This document shows, piece by piece, positions 52,126 to 60,954 of a DNA stretch of 64,000 nucleotides. The notes beneath the pieces are model-generated. The model saw only the letters and a program-made list of their open reading frames with translations. It ran no database searches and was not told the DNA's origin. Both the position numbers and the translations under genes were made by a program. Every line of letters starts with the position of its first letter. Position 1 is the first letter of the stretch. Source of the stretch: an uncultured Ellagibacter sp. (lineage in GTDB: Bacteria > Actinomycetota > Coriobacteriia > Coriobacteriales > Eggerthellaceae); NCBI GenBank assembly GCA_934654815.1, contig CAKUGU010000007.1:1-64000 (forward strand). Reading direction: 5' to 3'.

Positions 52126-53145
52126 GTGAACCCCTTTGCCGACGATTTCGAACCCTTGGTGCCCGCGCCTTCGGAAAACGATGGGCGCCGGAGTTTTTCC
52201 CTTGTCCTTGAACGCTACTACTCGCGTAACGAGCCCCATGTCGTCGTGCCTTTTGGGACGACGCAGATTCTCCCCGAGGCTTTTCGCGGCCACGACGAGA
52301 TAGAAACGATCGAGCTGCCCGAGACGCTCGAGTCCATCGGAGCTGCGGCGTTCCGCGAATGCTCGGGGTTGCGTGAAGTCGTCGTGCCCGGATCCGTTTT
52401 CGAGATCGGCGACCGTGCGTTCTCGGGGTGCGCCTCGCTGCGCAAGGTGACGCTTCCGCAGGCGCTTATGGGGGTCGGGCGATCCGTATTCAGCCGCTGC
52501 TCTTCCTTGGAAGCGCTTCGCGGGGGCGACGAGGTGTACGAAGTGGGGGCGAGCGCGTTCTCGGGCTGCACCTCGCTGCGCGATTTGCCGCAGTTTCCCC
52601 GACTGGAATCCATCGGCGCGGAGGCGTTTGCGGGATGCGGGTCGCTCAAGCGGGCCGTTTTGCCCCGGACGGTTCGCTCGGTGGGGACGGAAGCGTTTCG
52701 CAGTTGCCTCGGGCTTGTTTCGGCATACATTCCCGAATCGGCCGATGACCTGGGGCGGAACCTCTTCTCGGGCTGCGTGAACCTGGGGGTGATCGAAGGC
52801 GTAGACGCGCTCGTCGACCGCTTCCCCGACGCGTTCCCGCGTGGTCTTTCTGCATCGCGGGGCTATGTTCGCTCGCAGGACCGCTCCGAGCAAATCCGCG
52901 CCTATCGTCGGGTGCACGAGGACGATATCGATGCGCTGAAAGGGAAGATAGCGGCCTCGCGGGAAAAAACGGGGCGGATCTCCCGGGAAATCGAAGACGC
53001 CGGCCTTTTCGAGCGGGCTCGCCGGAAGGAATTGGCGGAATCGCTCGCTCGGGAACGAGGAACCCTGCGCGACTTGAACGAGAGGCTCAAAGCCCTCGAG
53101 AATCCCTCCGACGAGGAGCTCCTCCGAATGATGCGCGAATCGTAG
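52126..53145 (+). CDS. Cytoplasmic BspA-type leucine-rich-repeat protein
   Basis: 339 aa from GTG. There is no signal peptide or membrane helix. About eight LRR_5 units of roughly 23 residues lie at about 40-235, recognised by repeated (I/V)G..AF..C.SL patterns (IGAAAFRECSGL, IGDRAFSGCASL, VGASAFSGCTSL, IGAEAFAGCGSL, VGTEAFRSCLGL). The C-terminal 100 residues form a highly charged coiled coil. BspA repeats are usually on secreted proteins; a cytoplasmic one in a radical-SAM operon suggests a protein-protein scaffold for the enzyme. Confidence 0.85.
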   Translation: MNPFADDFEPLVPAPSENDGRRSFSLVLERYYSRNEPHVVVPFGTTQILPEAFRGHDEIETIELPETLESIGAAAFRECSGLREVVVPGSVFEIGDRAFSGCASLRKVTLPQALMGVGRSVFSRCSSLEALRGGDEVYEVGASAFSGCTSLRDLPQFPRLESIGAEAFAGCGSLKRAVLPRTVRSVGTEAFRSCLGLVSAYIPESADDLGRNLFSGCVNLGVIEGVDALVDRFPDAFPRGLSASRGYVRSQDRSEQIRAYRRVHEDDIDALKGKIAASREKTGRISREIEDAGLFERARRKELAESLARERGTLRDLNERLKALENPSDEELLRMMRES

Positions 53146-53206
53146 AGCGAATCGCGGAAAGCCTGTATTCCGTGGACGGTGTGAACTGACTACTCGCTGG
53201 CAAGTA

Positions 53207-53236
53207 TTGGACAATCTCAACTATATGGGATAAACT
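53207..53236 (+). promoter_or_regulatory. Promoter of the NitT/TauT-type importer
   Basis: TTGGAC (53207-53212), 18-base spacer, TAAACT (53231-53236). It is followed by a leader of about 40 bases with AAAAGAGTTC before the first permease. Confidence 0.55.
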
Positions 53237-53283
53237 ACCAAAGTCTGGTCACAATTATCCATAGCAAAGCGGGAAAAGAGTTC

Positions 53284-54300
53284 ATGGCGTCTGACGCGGT
53301 ACAAAAAAGAAGCTTCTCCGACTGGTTTTTCGGCAAGTTCTCCCTTGCGAAGCCGAAGGAAATCGTGAAGCTCGTGTGCCCGCTCATTGCCATGGTCCTC
53401 ATGATGATCGTCAACGGCGCGGCCGCGGACGTGTACCCGGACGGCGAGACGACGGTGTACTATCCGATCTTCATCCGGGCGTCGATCGTCGTTTACGCGA
53501 TCCTCATCGTTTTGAGCATTTGGTTCGAATATGCCCGCCGCCACCTGGTTAAATGGTGGGGGCTCATCATCTTCGTCTACCTCGCTTCGGGCATCTACAA
53601 CCTCTGCACGTTGAAATCGGGGATTCTGGAGCTGCCGTACTTCCCCTCGTTCGAAAGCATGCTCGCCTATTGCTTCGAGCATTACGGAAGGATCGCGGGA
53701 GATCTGTACAACTCCGTTACCCTTTACCTGCAGGGCGTTTTCATGGGCGGCGTTCTCGGCTTCCTTTGGGGGTCGGCCATGGGCTACAGCAAGCATGCGA
53801 ATTACTGGCTCAATCCCATCATCAAGATCATCGGCCCTGTTCCCGGCGTTGCCTGGGTGACGATCTCCCTCGTCTTGGCACCGTCGAACCACTTCGCCGC
53901 GCTTGTCGTCATCGCCTCGACCACATGGTTCCCCCTTTCGGTGAACCTGGCGGGCGGCATCCGTTCGGTGAGCCGGGCGAGCATCGAGCGTGCGCAAACG
54001 CTTGGGGCCTCCAACTGGTACATCATCCGTCACGTCGTGTACCCGGCCGCCGCGCCGAGCATCTTCACGGGCTTGTTCATGGCGTTCTGCTTCTCGCTCA
54101 CCTCGCTTGTCACCGCCGAGGTGATGGGCGTGAACGGCGGTCTTGGCTGGCGCATCTCGTGGGCGCAAAGCTATATGGCCTACGACATCATCTACACCAT
54201 CGCGATCATCTTCATCGCCATGGCGTTCGTTCTCATCACGCTTTTGTTCATCGTCCAGCGCCATACCATGAGCTGGTCTAAGGAGGTCGTCCAGTGGTAG
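53284..54300 (+). CDS. ABC transporter permease, NitT/TauT (SsuC/TauC) type, first
   Basis: 338 aa. Three N-terminal membrane helices precede a BPD_transp_1 domain (about 140-335). The EAA coupling loop is RASIERAQTLGASNWYIIRH, and VPGVAWVTISLVL and TAEVMGVNGGLGW are family segments. These importers carry small organic ions such as sulfonates, nitrate or thiamine precursors. The N-terminal extension of about 100 residues, with IYNLCTLKSGILELPYFPSF, is shared with the second permease, so they form a heterodimer. The stop overlaps the ATPase start (GTGGTAG). Confidence 0.92.
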   Translation: MASDAVQKRSFSDWFFGKFSLAKPKEIVKLVCPLIAMVLMMIVNGAAADVYPDGETTVYYPIFIRASIVVYAILIVLSIWFEYARRHLVKWWGLIIFVYLASGIYNLCTLKSGILELPYFPSFESMLAYCFEHYGRIAGDLYNSVTLYLQGVFMGGVLGFLWGSAMGYSKHANYWLNPIIKIIGPVPGVAWVTISLVLAPSNHFAALVVIASTTWFPLSVNLAGGIRSVSRASIERAQTLGASNWYIIRHVVYPAAAPSIFTGLFMAFCFSLTSLVTAEVMGVNGGLGWRISWAQSYMAYDIIYTIAIIFIAMAFVLITLLFIVQRHTMSWSKEVVQW

Positions 54301-55079
54301 ACGCTCAGGAATCGACCATCGCACGCGAAGGGGACAAGCGGCTTGTCGCCAAAGACGTTCGCCGCGTGTTCGACGATGCTGAAAAGGGAGAGCTCGTCGC
54401 CCTCCATGATTTCGATCTTGAAGCCGAGCACGGTGAGCTCGTCGCGCTCATCGGCCCGTCCGGCTGCGGCAAGTCGACGTTTTTGCGGCTCGTCGCCGGG
54501 CTTGACAAGGCACAGGGTGGCACCATCGAATACGGTGGGGAGCCCATCGAGGGGCCGTCGTACAACCGCGGCTTCGTGTTTCAGGAGACGAACCTCTACC
54601 CGTGGCTTACCGTCGAGAAGAACATCGCCTTCGGGCTGAAGGCGCGCGGCGTTTACAAGCAACAGAAGCATCGCGTCCAGGAAATGATCGACCTCATGGG
54701 GCTTTCCGGCTTCGAGAAGTCGTATCCCCACCAAATCTCGGGCGGTATGGCGGCGCGCGTCGCGATCGCCCAGACGCTTGTTCAAGACCCGGGCATCATC
54801 CTGCTCGACGAGCCGCTTTCCGCGCTCGACGCGTTCACCCGCGCCGTCATCCAGGACGAGATCCTGAAGATGCGAGATCGGTTCAAGCCGATCATCCTCA
54901 TGGTGACGCACGACATCGAAGAGGCGGTCTACATGGCCGATCGCATCGTCGTGCTCAGCCCGCGTCCCGGCACCAACATCGGCGAGATCGTGGTCGATAT
55001 GCCTCATCCGCGCGACCGCATCTCCCCGCAGTTCATCGAGTACCGCCATGCGGTCATGGACATGCTCCAGTTCGAGTAA
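54294..55079 (+). CDS. ABC transporter ATP-binding protein, NitT/TauT type
   Basis: 261 aa, GTG start inside the end of the permease. Walker A GPSGCGKST, Q-loop FVFQETNLYPWLTV, signature ISGGMAARVAIAQTL (Met-Ala in place of the more usual Gln-Arg), Walker B IILLDEPLSALDA, switch His in VTHDIEEAVY. It energises the two flanking permeases and the binding lipoprotein at 56222. The altered LSGGQ-like segment is conservative and should remain active. Confidence 0.95.
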   Translation: MVDAQESTIAREGDKRLVAKDVRRVFDDAEKGELVALHDFDLEAEHGELVALIGPSGCGKSTFLRLVAGLDKAQGGTIEYGGEPIEGPSYNRGFVFQETNLYPWLTVEKNIAFGLKARGVYKQQKHRVQEMIDLMGLSGFEKSYPHQISGGMAARVAIAQTLVQDPGIILLDEPLSALDAFTRAVIQDEILKMRDRFKPIILMVTHDIEEAVYMADRIVVLSPRPGTNIGEIVVDMPHPRDRISPQFIEYRHAVMDMLQFE

Positions 55080-55101
55080 CTGCGCAGACGATGGGTACCG
55101 T

Positions 55102-56145
55102 ATGACGACCGTTGATTTGAAAGAAGAGCAGCGCAAGGAAGAAGAGAGGCTTTTCGTCAAGAAGAAAAAGCCCCTCATCAGTCGCGCCTCGCTCAAAGAT
55201 GCGCTGAAGATGCTCGTGCCGTATCTGGGCATGGCGATATCGGCCTTGGAATTCTCGCTGCTTCCGCAGGTCCATCCGATGAAGGTGCAGTACCACGCCG
55301 ACACGTGGCTTCCGACGCTTGCCGTCTGCGCCATCGTCTACGCGGTTGTCTATCTGGTCTCGCTGTTCGTGAGGCCGGTGCGCGAAAAGGTGTCGCATGT
55401 CTCCTGGTTCGTGTGCGCGATGTTTCTGTTCTTCACGCTTCAGGACTACCTCACGCTTCGCACGGGGATCTTGAAGCTGCCCTTCATCCCCTCGCCGGAC
55501 AAGATCATGCACGAACTCGTGGCCAACATCGACGTCATCGCGGCCGACGCCGTCTCTTCGATGACCACTCTGTTCTCCGGTCTCGCGATCGGCATCACGC
55601 TCGGCTTCGTCTCGGGCGTCGCATGCGGATGCGTGCGGCTGGTCGATTACTGGGTGAACCCGCTTCTGAAAGTGGTCGGCCCTGTTCCGGCCCTCATCTG
55701 GATGCCCATCTTCTTCGTGACGTTCCATTCGAGCAACGTCGCCGCGCTCGCCGCGGTGGTCCTTGCGTCGTGGTTCCCGCTGACGCTCATGATCTCGAGC
55801 GCCATCAAGAGCATCGACCGCAAGCTGATCGAACGCGCCGAGACGCTCGGTGCCTCGAAGATGTACGTGGTGATTCACGTCATGCTGCCCAATTCGATTC
55901 CGGCCATCGCGAACGCGCTGTTCATGGCGCTGTCGCACTCGTTCGGCGCGATGGCTGCGACCGAGCTGTGCGGCGTCAACTCGGGGCTGATGTTCCGCAT
56001 CCAGTACACGCGCGTCATGGCCAACTACGGCGAGGTCTTCGCCGTCATCGGCGTGATGATCGTCATCTTCTCGACGCTTACCGCGATCATGTTCGCGTTC
56101 AGGAACTGGCTGCTCCGTTGGCAGAAGGGGCTGGCGCGATGGTAG
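55102..56145 (+). CDS. ABC transporter permease, NitT/TauT type, second
   Basis: 347 aa, ATG at 55102; the open frame upstream lies within the ATPase. The architecture is the same as the first permease: charged N terminus (EEQRKEEERLFVKKKK), three extra helices, LRTGILKLPFIPSPDKI, then the transport domain with EAA loop KLIERAETLGASKMYVVIH and ATELCGVNSGLMF. It is the second half of the membrane channel. No strong ribosome-binding site is visible, so it may depend on coupling with the ATPase 22 bases upstream. Confidence 0.92.
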   Translation: MTTVDLKEEQRKEEERLFVKKKKPLISRASLKDALKMLVPYLGMAISALEFSLLPQVHPMKVQYHADTWLPTLAVCAIVYAVVYLVSLFVRPVREKVSHVSWFVCAMFLFFTLQDYLTLRTGILKLPFIPSPDKIMHELVANIDVIAADAVSSMTTLFSGLAIGITLGFVSGVACGCVRLVDYWVNPLLKVVGPVPALIWMPIFFVTFHSSNVAALAAVVLASWFPLTLMISSAIKSIDRKLIERAETLGASKMYVVIHVMLPNSIPAIANALFMALSHSFGAMAATELCGVNSGLMFRIQYTRVMANYGEVFAVIGVMIVIFSTLTAIMFAFRNWLLRWQKGLARW

Positions 56146-56221
56146 CGGCGGCGAAGAAGGCGCGGTCTTTCCAGCCGGAAACGGCTGTGGACATAATGAT
56201 AGGAAAAGGAAAGGAATGCGT

Positions 56222-57379
56222 ATGAGCGATTTGACAAGGCGCTCGTTCGTCAAGGGCGCGGCGGCCACGGGCGCCGTGGTTGCCGCCGGCGCCGCTCTGG
56301 CCGGCTGCGGTTCCAACGACGCGAGCTCGAAGACCGACAGCTCGAAGGACAGCAGCTCCACCGGGAGCACCGAGAAGATCCCTATGACCATCGGCTACTG
56401 GGGCGGCAACTGCTGCGAGCTCGCCGTGTACGTGGCGATCGAGAACGGCTGCTTCCAGGACAACGGCATCGAGCCGAACGTCGTGACCATCACGTCGGAC
56501 ACCTCCGAGCTGCTTGCGAACGACGAGATCGACTTCTTCCTGTGGACGCCGGGCTTCTTCCTGTCCTGGCTGCAGGGCGCCAACGCGAAGCTGATCGACA
56601 CGATGCACACCGGCTGCTGGTCGGGCATCACGCTCGAGGGCAACGGCATCAACAGCGCCGCCGACCTGAAGGGCAAGAAGGTCGGCTGCACCGGCATGAG
56701 CGGCCCGTCCTACGTCGAGTCCAACGCACTCTACTCGCGTGCGACCGGCGGCAAGGGCGCCGAGGACATCAACTGGACCGTTTACGACGGCTCGCTTCTG
56801 CTCCAGGCGCTGAAGGATCACGAGGTCGACGCCATCATCGGCATCGACTCCACGCTTTACCCGCAGGTGAAGGACACCGAAGGCGCGAAGTTCTTCTTCA
56901 TCTCCGCCCAGGAGCTCTCCGACTACTACTGCTGCTTCGTTTGCTGCAACAGCCACACCCTGGAGAAGTACCCCGAGGCGGGCGACCGTCTGGCCAAGGC
57001 CTTCGCGGACGCCGACGACATCCTGCGCAAGGACGTCGACGCCGCCGTCGAGATGGCCATCGAGAAGGGCTACACGGTCGGCAAGTACCCCAACATCGAG
57101 AAGGGCCTCGCGAAGAACTACCTCTACGGCCACGGCAACGAGGACGACTTCAAGGCTTCCATCTACGAGCGCTGGGACGAGCTTCGCGTTTCCGGCTTCC
57201 TGCCCGATTGCCCCGAGGACGAGGAGAAGGCGAAGGCTTACCTGCAGGAACTTACCGACGGCATCGCCGAGTGGCATGGCAACGTGGGTTCGGCGACCGC
57301 GGCCAAGAAGCTGAGCGAGCAGGTGAAGGAGCGCGGCGACGCGTTCGGCAAGAACGCCGATGACGTGAGGAACGCCTAA
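56222..57379 (+). CDS. Cysteine-rich Tat-type lipoprotein, NMT1/NitT-like solute-binding protein
   Basis: 385 aa; an in-frame ATG two codons earlier is an alternative start. A twin-arginine signal (TRRSFVKG) leads into a lipobox LAGC with Cys29, so the protein is probably exported folded and lipid-anchored. The body is an ABC_sub_NMT1-type fold: TIGYWGGNCCELAVYVAIENG, SGITLEGNGINSAADLKGKK, VDAIIGIDSTLYP. Ten cysteines lie beyond the lipobox, including C64-C65 and a CCFVCC cluster (C237, C238, C241, C242) where ordinary members have none. The position before NSHTLEKYPE matches the CCCFC motif of yeast THI5/NMT1. This suggests a metal, metalloid or thiol ligand. It is last gene of the importer operon. 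Confidence 0.9.
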   Translation: MSDLTRRSFVKGAAATGAVVAAGAALAGCGSNDASSKTDSSKDSSSTGSTEKIPMTIGYWGGNCCELAVYVAIENGCFQDNGIEPNVVTITSDTSELLANDEIDFFLWTPGFFLSWLQGANAKLIDTMHTGCWSGITLEGNGINSAADLKGKKVGCTGMSGPSYVESNALYSRATGGKGAEDINWTVYDGSLLLQALKDHEVDAIIGIDSTLYPQVKDTEGAKFFFISAQELSDYYCCFVCCNSHTLEKYPEAGDRLAKAFADADDILRKDVDAAVEMAIEKGYTVGKYPNIEKGLAKNYLYGHGNEDDFKASIYERWDELRVSGFLPDCPEDEEKAKAYLQELTDGIAEWHGNVGSATAAKKLSEQVKERGDAFGKNADDVRNA

Positions 57380-57404
57380 CGGCTTACTGCTTGCGGTAAA
57401 ACGA

Positions 57405-57444
57405 AGGCGGGGCGTGGTTCGAACGAACTGTGCCCCGCCTTTTT
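57405..57444 (+). terminator. Terminator of the importer operon
   Basis: AAGGCGGGGC and GCCCCGCCTT pair around 18 bases, followed by TTTTCG. A second perfect 15 bp hairpin, CCCTTCTTGTGCCAG with CTGGCACAAGAAGGG, follows at 57457-57499 and may serve the converging ATPase gene. Confidence 0.85.
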
Positions 57445-57507
57445 CGTGCTTTGGCGCCCTTCTTGTGCCAGGGATTCGGAACCGCTGGCACAAGAAGGGG
57501 TCTTCGT

Positions 57508-58173
57508 TTACGCGACGCGGAAAGTCTTCCCCTGAAGCGTCATGATGGTTTTCGCGCGAGACGCGAGCGCGGGCACGTGAGTCGCATACAGAAGCGCGTT
57601 TCCCTGCTCGGCGTACTCGAAGAGCGCGTCGGCTACTTCCTTGGCCGATTCCTCATCGAGGTCGTTGGTCGGCTCATCTGCGATGATGATCTTCGGCTTG
57701 AGCAGCATCGCGCGAGCGACGGCCACGCGACGTTTCTGACCGACGCTCAGCTGATGAGGGTAGTGGTACATGCGGTCGGCGAGCCCGAAGCGCTCGAGCA
57801 GCTCCTGCGCACGTTCCTTGACGTCGAACGGAAGCTTCCCCGTCGCGAAGTCGGAAGGCGCGATGACGTTCTCGATTGCCCGGAGCGAACCGATGAGCTG
57901 GGTGCTCTGGAACACGAACCCGAGCAATTCCCTGCGCAGCCTCGAGAGCTGCTTGTCGGGGAGGGACGCGGCGTCGACGTCGCCCTCGACGAGGACGGAC
58001 CCCGAATCAGGCGTCATGAGCAGCCCGGCCATTGCGAGCATTGTCGACTTCCCCGAACCCGAAGGGGAGGTGAGGGCGATGGTGTCCCCCTCGTTCACCT
58101 CGAACGACGTGTCCTCGATGATCGGGTTGCCGTCGAATGCCTTGGAGACGTTGGCGATCTTCAAAAGTGTCAT
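57508..58173 (-). CDS. ABC transporter ATP-binding protein, LolD/MacB type
   Basis: 221 aa. Walker A SPSGSGKST, Q-loop FVFQSTQLIGSL, signature LSVGQKRRVAVARAM (Val in place of the usual Gly), Walker B IIIADEPTNDLDEE. The LolD/MacB subfamily works with FtsX-type permeases as mechanotransmission machines acting on extracytoplasmic lipoproteins or peptides rather than as classic pumps. Its ATG overlaps the stop of the FtsX-like gene (TAATG). Confidence 0.93.
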   Translation of the reverse strand: MTLLKIANVSKAFDGNPIIEDTSFEVNEGDTIALTSPSGSGKSTMLAMAGLLMTPDSGSVLVEGDVDAASLPDKQLSRLRRELLGFVFQSTQLIGSLRAIENVIAPSDFATGKLPFDVKERAQELLERFGLADRMYHYPHQLSVGQKRRVAVARAMLLKPKIIIADEPTNDLDEESAKEVADALFEYAEQGNALLYATHVPALASRAKTIMTLQGKTFRVA

Positions 58174-59384
58174 TAGTCGATATCTCCTTGCTGCATCGCG
58201 GTGGATGGGTCGAGACGCTCAATTTGCCTCAGGGGAACGATGATCGAAAGGATGCTGACGATCTCGACCGCCGCAACGGTCACGACGACGATCGCTGCGC
58301 ACAAGGTGGCGCTGGGCGGCGTGTAGGGGAAGGCGAGGCCTTCTTGCATAACCCCGAGCAGAACGCTTTGGGCCGCGAACCCGAGCACGATGCCGATGAT
58401 AAGGCCCGAAACGGAAAGCGCCTCGGCTTCCCCGACGATGAGTTTGCGCAAATCGCCCTTGCCCGCTCCGATAGCGCGGTAGAGCGCGAGTTCTTTCTTG
58501 CGGTCCCAAACGCTCGAATAGAATCGCGCGAACAGCTGAAGAAGCGTGACCGCCGCCATGACGATCGCGGCGACGAGCAGAAGGAAGAAGACTGATTGCA
58601 GCTGCGCGGTCGCCTTGTCCGCCACCTCGGAGCGAACGAGCGGCGTCGCCTTGCCCGAGAGGTTGATGCGGGCTTTCACCGCGGTGAGCGCTTGGGCGTT
58701 GCTGTCGTCCAGGTCAACCATCACGCACGAGACGAGGTCGGCGGGGTCGCCGTTCTTCTGCCAGTAATGCTCGTACCCGGCGAGGTTGCGGCTGATGTCG
58801 CGAACGAGGTCGATGTCTGCGACGATCGACGAGTCGAACTCGGTGCCGGTCTCCGCCATGGTCGCGACGACGCGGTACTTCGTGTCCCGGATCGTGAGGG
58901 TGTTGTTGGTCACGCCCCCGACGGCGCTTCCGACGATGATGTCTGTCTCGTCGAGCTCTGAGACCGCCTTCTCGCCTGCGAGTGCGCTCACGACGAAGTC
59001 CGTTTGCGGGTCGATTCCGATGAGACGCGTCTCGCCTGTGGTCGAGCAGCATCCCGAGTCGAGCGTCTGGCCGTAGAACTGGGGGGAAGCCTTGAGCACG
59101 CCGTCGACAGAAGCGATCTCGTCGGTGATGCTCTTATCCATGTACACCGGTGCGGGGGCGCCGGTGTAGAGCAACTCGGTTTCGTCGATATACTGCATCG
59201 CGTCGGTGGGAACGGCCATCACGTCCGCCCCGCCGCGCGCCTTCGACGTCTCGATGCCTTGCTGAACGCCTCCGTAGACCAGGCCGAACGTCACCATGAG
59301 CATGACGGACAAGGCGACCGAGGCGATGATCGACGCCGTTTGGATCTTATGCATCTTCAAACTATGGAGTATCAGACGTTTCAC
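58173..59384 (-). CDS. FtsX/MacB-like ABC permease
   Basis: 403 aa from a GTG after GAAAGGACTTAC. One N-terminal membrane helix (IASVALSVMLMVTFGLVYGG) is followed by a large extracytoplasmic MacB-like domain of about 210 residues. Three C-terminal helices include the FtsX signature AVTLLQLFARFYSSVWDRKK and ELALYRAIGAGKGDL. The external domain contains a CC pair (LDSGCCSTTGETR). With the LolD-like ATPase it forms one complex; the DUF4418 gene just upstream is the usual companion. Confidence 0.92.
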   Translation of the reverse strand: MKRLILHSLKMHKIQTASIIASVALSVMLMVTFGLVYGGVQQGIETSKARGGADVMAVPTDAMQYIDETELLYTGAPAPVYMDKSITDEIASVDGVLKASPQFYGQTLDSGCCSTTGETRLIGIDPQTDFVVSALAGEKAVSELDETDIIVGSAVGGVTNNTLTIRDTKYRVVATMAETGTEFDSSIVADIDLVRDISRNLAGYEHYWQKNGDPADLVSCVMVDLDDSNAQALTAVKARINLSGKATPLVRSEVADKATAQLQSVFFLLLVAAIVMAAVTLLQLFARFYSSVWDRKKELALYRAIGAGKGDLRKLIVGEAEALSVSGLIIGIVLGFAAQSVLLGVMQEGLAFPYTPPSATLCAAIVVVTVAAVEIVSILSIIVPLRQIERLDPSTAMQQGDID

Positions 59385-59501
59385 GTAAGTCCTTTCTTCT
59401 GGGCTGCCGAAGGCGTGGTTTTTCCCTGGTGCGCTGCCGTGCTCGGAAACCGTTCGCGCTCGAGCGCGGCGAATGGAACCGGGCCGCCGATCCGCTCGGC
59501 C

Positions 59502-59942
59502 CTACAGCTTCATCTTGGGGACGTTCGCTTCCTCGGGATTCGCCTTTGCAAGCTGGACGATCGCGCAGACGATCGCCACGGCCGAGGCGATCCATACGCC
59601 GAGCGCGGTTTGGTGGCAATGCATCGCGGCGTTGCCGCACAGCCCGATCCCCGCGTCCATCGTGAAGAAGAACGAGATCGCGGCGATGACGATGACCCCG
59701 ATCGCGGCGAAGCGGCGCCCTTCGGTCGTCTTGCCGATAAGGGCGAGCAGGGCGTTTACGATGCCGGCGATGCCGGCTATCGATATCGCGACGAACGTCC
59801 AGTGGCATTTCATGAAGCAGGTTCCGCCGCTCGTGGTTTCAAGCGTGTGGCTGCAGCCGCCCATGAGCGCTGCGATCGCAACGACGGCTGCCGTCGCGAT
59901 GATTTCGACGATTCCGACTACGGTCCAGGCCGTTTTACTCAT
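59502..59942 (-). CDS. DUF4418 family membrane protein
   Basis: 146 aa with four membrane helices. Conserved Cys/His pairs sit in short outside loops: GGTCFMKCHWT after helix 1 and NAAMHCHQTALG after helix 3, plus GGCSH and GLCGN. These could bind a metal. DUF4418 genes commonly lie next to LolD/FtsX pairs, as here. AAAGAGGAATCGA precedes the ATG. Function unknown, perhaps a metal-sensing or metal-handling subunit of the ABC complex. Confidence 0.88.
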   Translation of the reverse strand: MSKTAWTVVGIVEIIATAAVVAIAALMGGCSHTLETTSGGTCFMKCHWTFVAISIAGIAGIVNALLALIGKTTEGRRFAAIGVIVIAAISFFFTMDAGIGLCGNAAMHCHQTALGVWIASAVAIVCAIVQLAKANPEEANVPKMKL

Positions 59943-59975
59943 TCGATTCCTCTTTCTTTCGATGATTGCTTACGA

Positions 59976-60866
59976 TTATCCGATGCCGAGAAGGGAAAGG
60001 CCTCTCTTCCAGGATTCGATCACGTCCGCGCGGAACGCGTCGGGATCGAGGATACGCGGCGTTGCGATGCGCGCCTTCGGGGCTTCGCCGTCCGCTTCTT
60101 CCAGAAGTCCTACTTCGAGGAAACGCCTGTTGAGGGTGACGTCTTTCGTGGTGGCGTCGAACAACTCGGGCTTCGCGAGCATCGCCGCCGCAACGACGTC
60201 CCAGCAGGTGAAGCCTCCCCATTCGTATTCGCGGTCCATGTCCGAGAACCAGTAGTCGACCGCTTTCGTGAGCATGCCCTCCACTCCGAATTCCCGTTCG
60301 AAGTCGTTTCTCGTGAAAAACGAGGGGAGGCAGTTCTGTGCGGTCGCGATGGACACGGGCGTGCCTTCGCTCGCAGACTCCAGGATGCGAAGCGTCGCCT
60401 CGGCGTCGCAGCTGAAATTGAGTTCGTCCATGATGCGCCCGTTGATGACGAGGCTTTTCTCGATGCCACCCATCAAAGTGACGCTCGCGACGTTTTGGAA
60501 GAAGCGAGGGTCGTTAAGCTGCGCCCCTTTGAGGTTCGTCGTCGACCCCGTTGCGAGGATGCAAAGCTCGCCTGGGGCGGCTGCCGCCTCGCGCGCAAGG
60601 AACGCCGCCGCTGCGCTTTCCTTCGCCGCGTTGTCGTTGGGTTTGTCAGACCCACGGTAAATCGGGGTTTCGAGGTGCCATTCGCTGAAGAGCCGCTCGG
60701 TGTTTTCCTGCACGGCGTCGAGCGTGCTGTTGCCGTAAGTGGTGCAAACGGCGCGAAGGCTGACGCGATCGGGGTTGCCGAGAAGATACAGCAGCGCGAG
60801 GCCGTCGTCGACGTCGCAGCCCCTGATCCCCATCGTGTTGTCGAAATCTATGATAACGTTCTTCAA
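59976..60866 (-). CDS. Inosine-uridine type nucleoside hydrolase
   Basis: 296 aa from a TTG codon after AGGGAGACTACC; longer ATG starts upstream have no site. The N-terminal Asp cluster that binds Ca2+ reads IDFDNTMGIRGCDVDDGLAL, longer by several residues than the usual DTDPGxDDAxAL but with the aspartates kept. CTTYGNS and LATGSTTNL are further family segments, and TCWDVVAAAML holds the last metal-binding Asp. It splits ribonucleosides to base and ribose. It is divergent from an APH-like kinase, which might phosphorylate a released sugar or nucleoside (inference). Confidence 0.88.
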   Translation of the reverse strand: MKNVIIDFDNTMGIRGCDVDDGLALLYLLGNPDRVSLRAVCTTYGNSTLDAVQENTERLFSEWHLETPIYRGSDKPNDNAAKESAAAAFLAREAAAAPGELCILATGSTTNLKGAQLNDPRFFQNVASVTLMGGIEKSLVINGRIMDELNFSCDAEATLRILESASEGTPVSIATAQNCLPSFFTRNDFEREFGVEGMLTKAVDYWFSDMDREYEWGGFTCWDVVAAAMLAKPELFDATTKDVTLNRRFLEVGLLEEADGEAPKARIATPRILDPDAFRADVIESWKRGLSLLGIG

Positions 60867-60954
60867 AGGTAGTCTCCCTGAATCGATAATAGACACCATC
60901 ATATAATAGAACAAGTACTCTATTCAATTTAAGTGACGAGGCAAGGCGGTAGGC
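60867..60954. promoter_or_regulatory. Divergent promoter, nucleoside hydrolase/kinase
   Basis: An 88-base AT-rich gap with TATAAT (60902-60907) on the plus strand and, on the minus strand, a TTGAAT box followed by TATATG. No clear operator. Confidence 0.35.
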
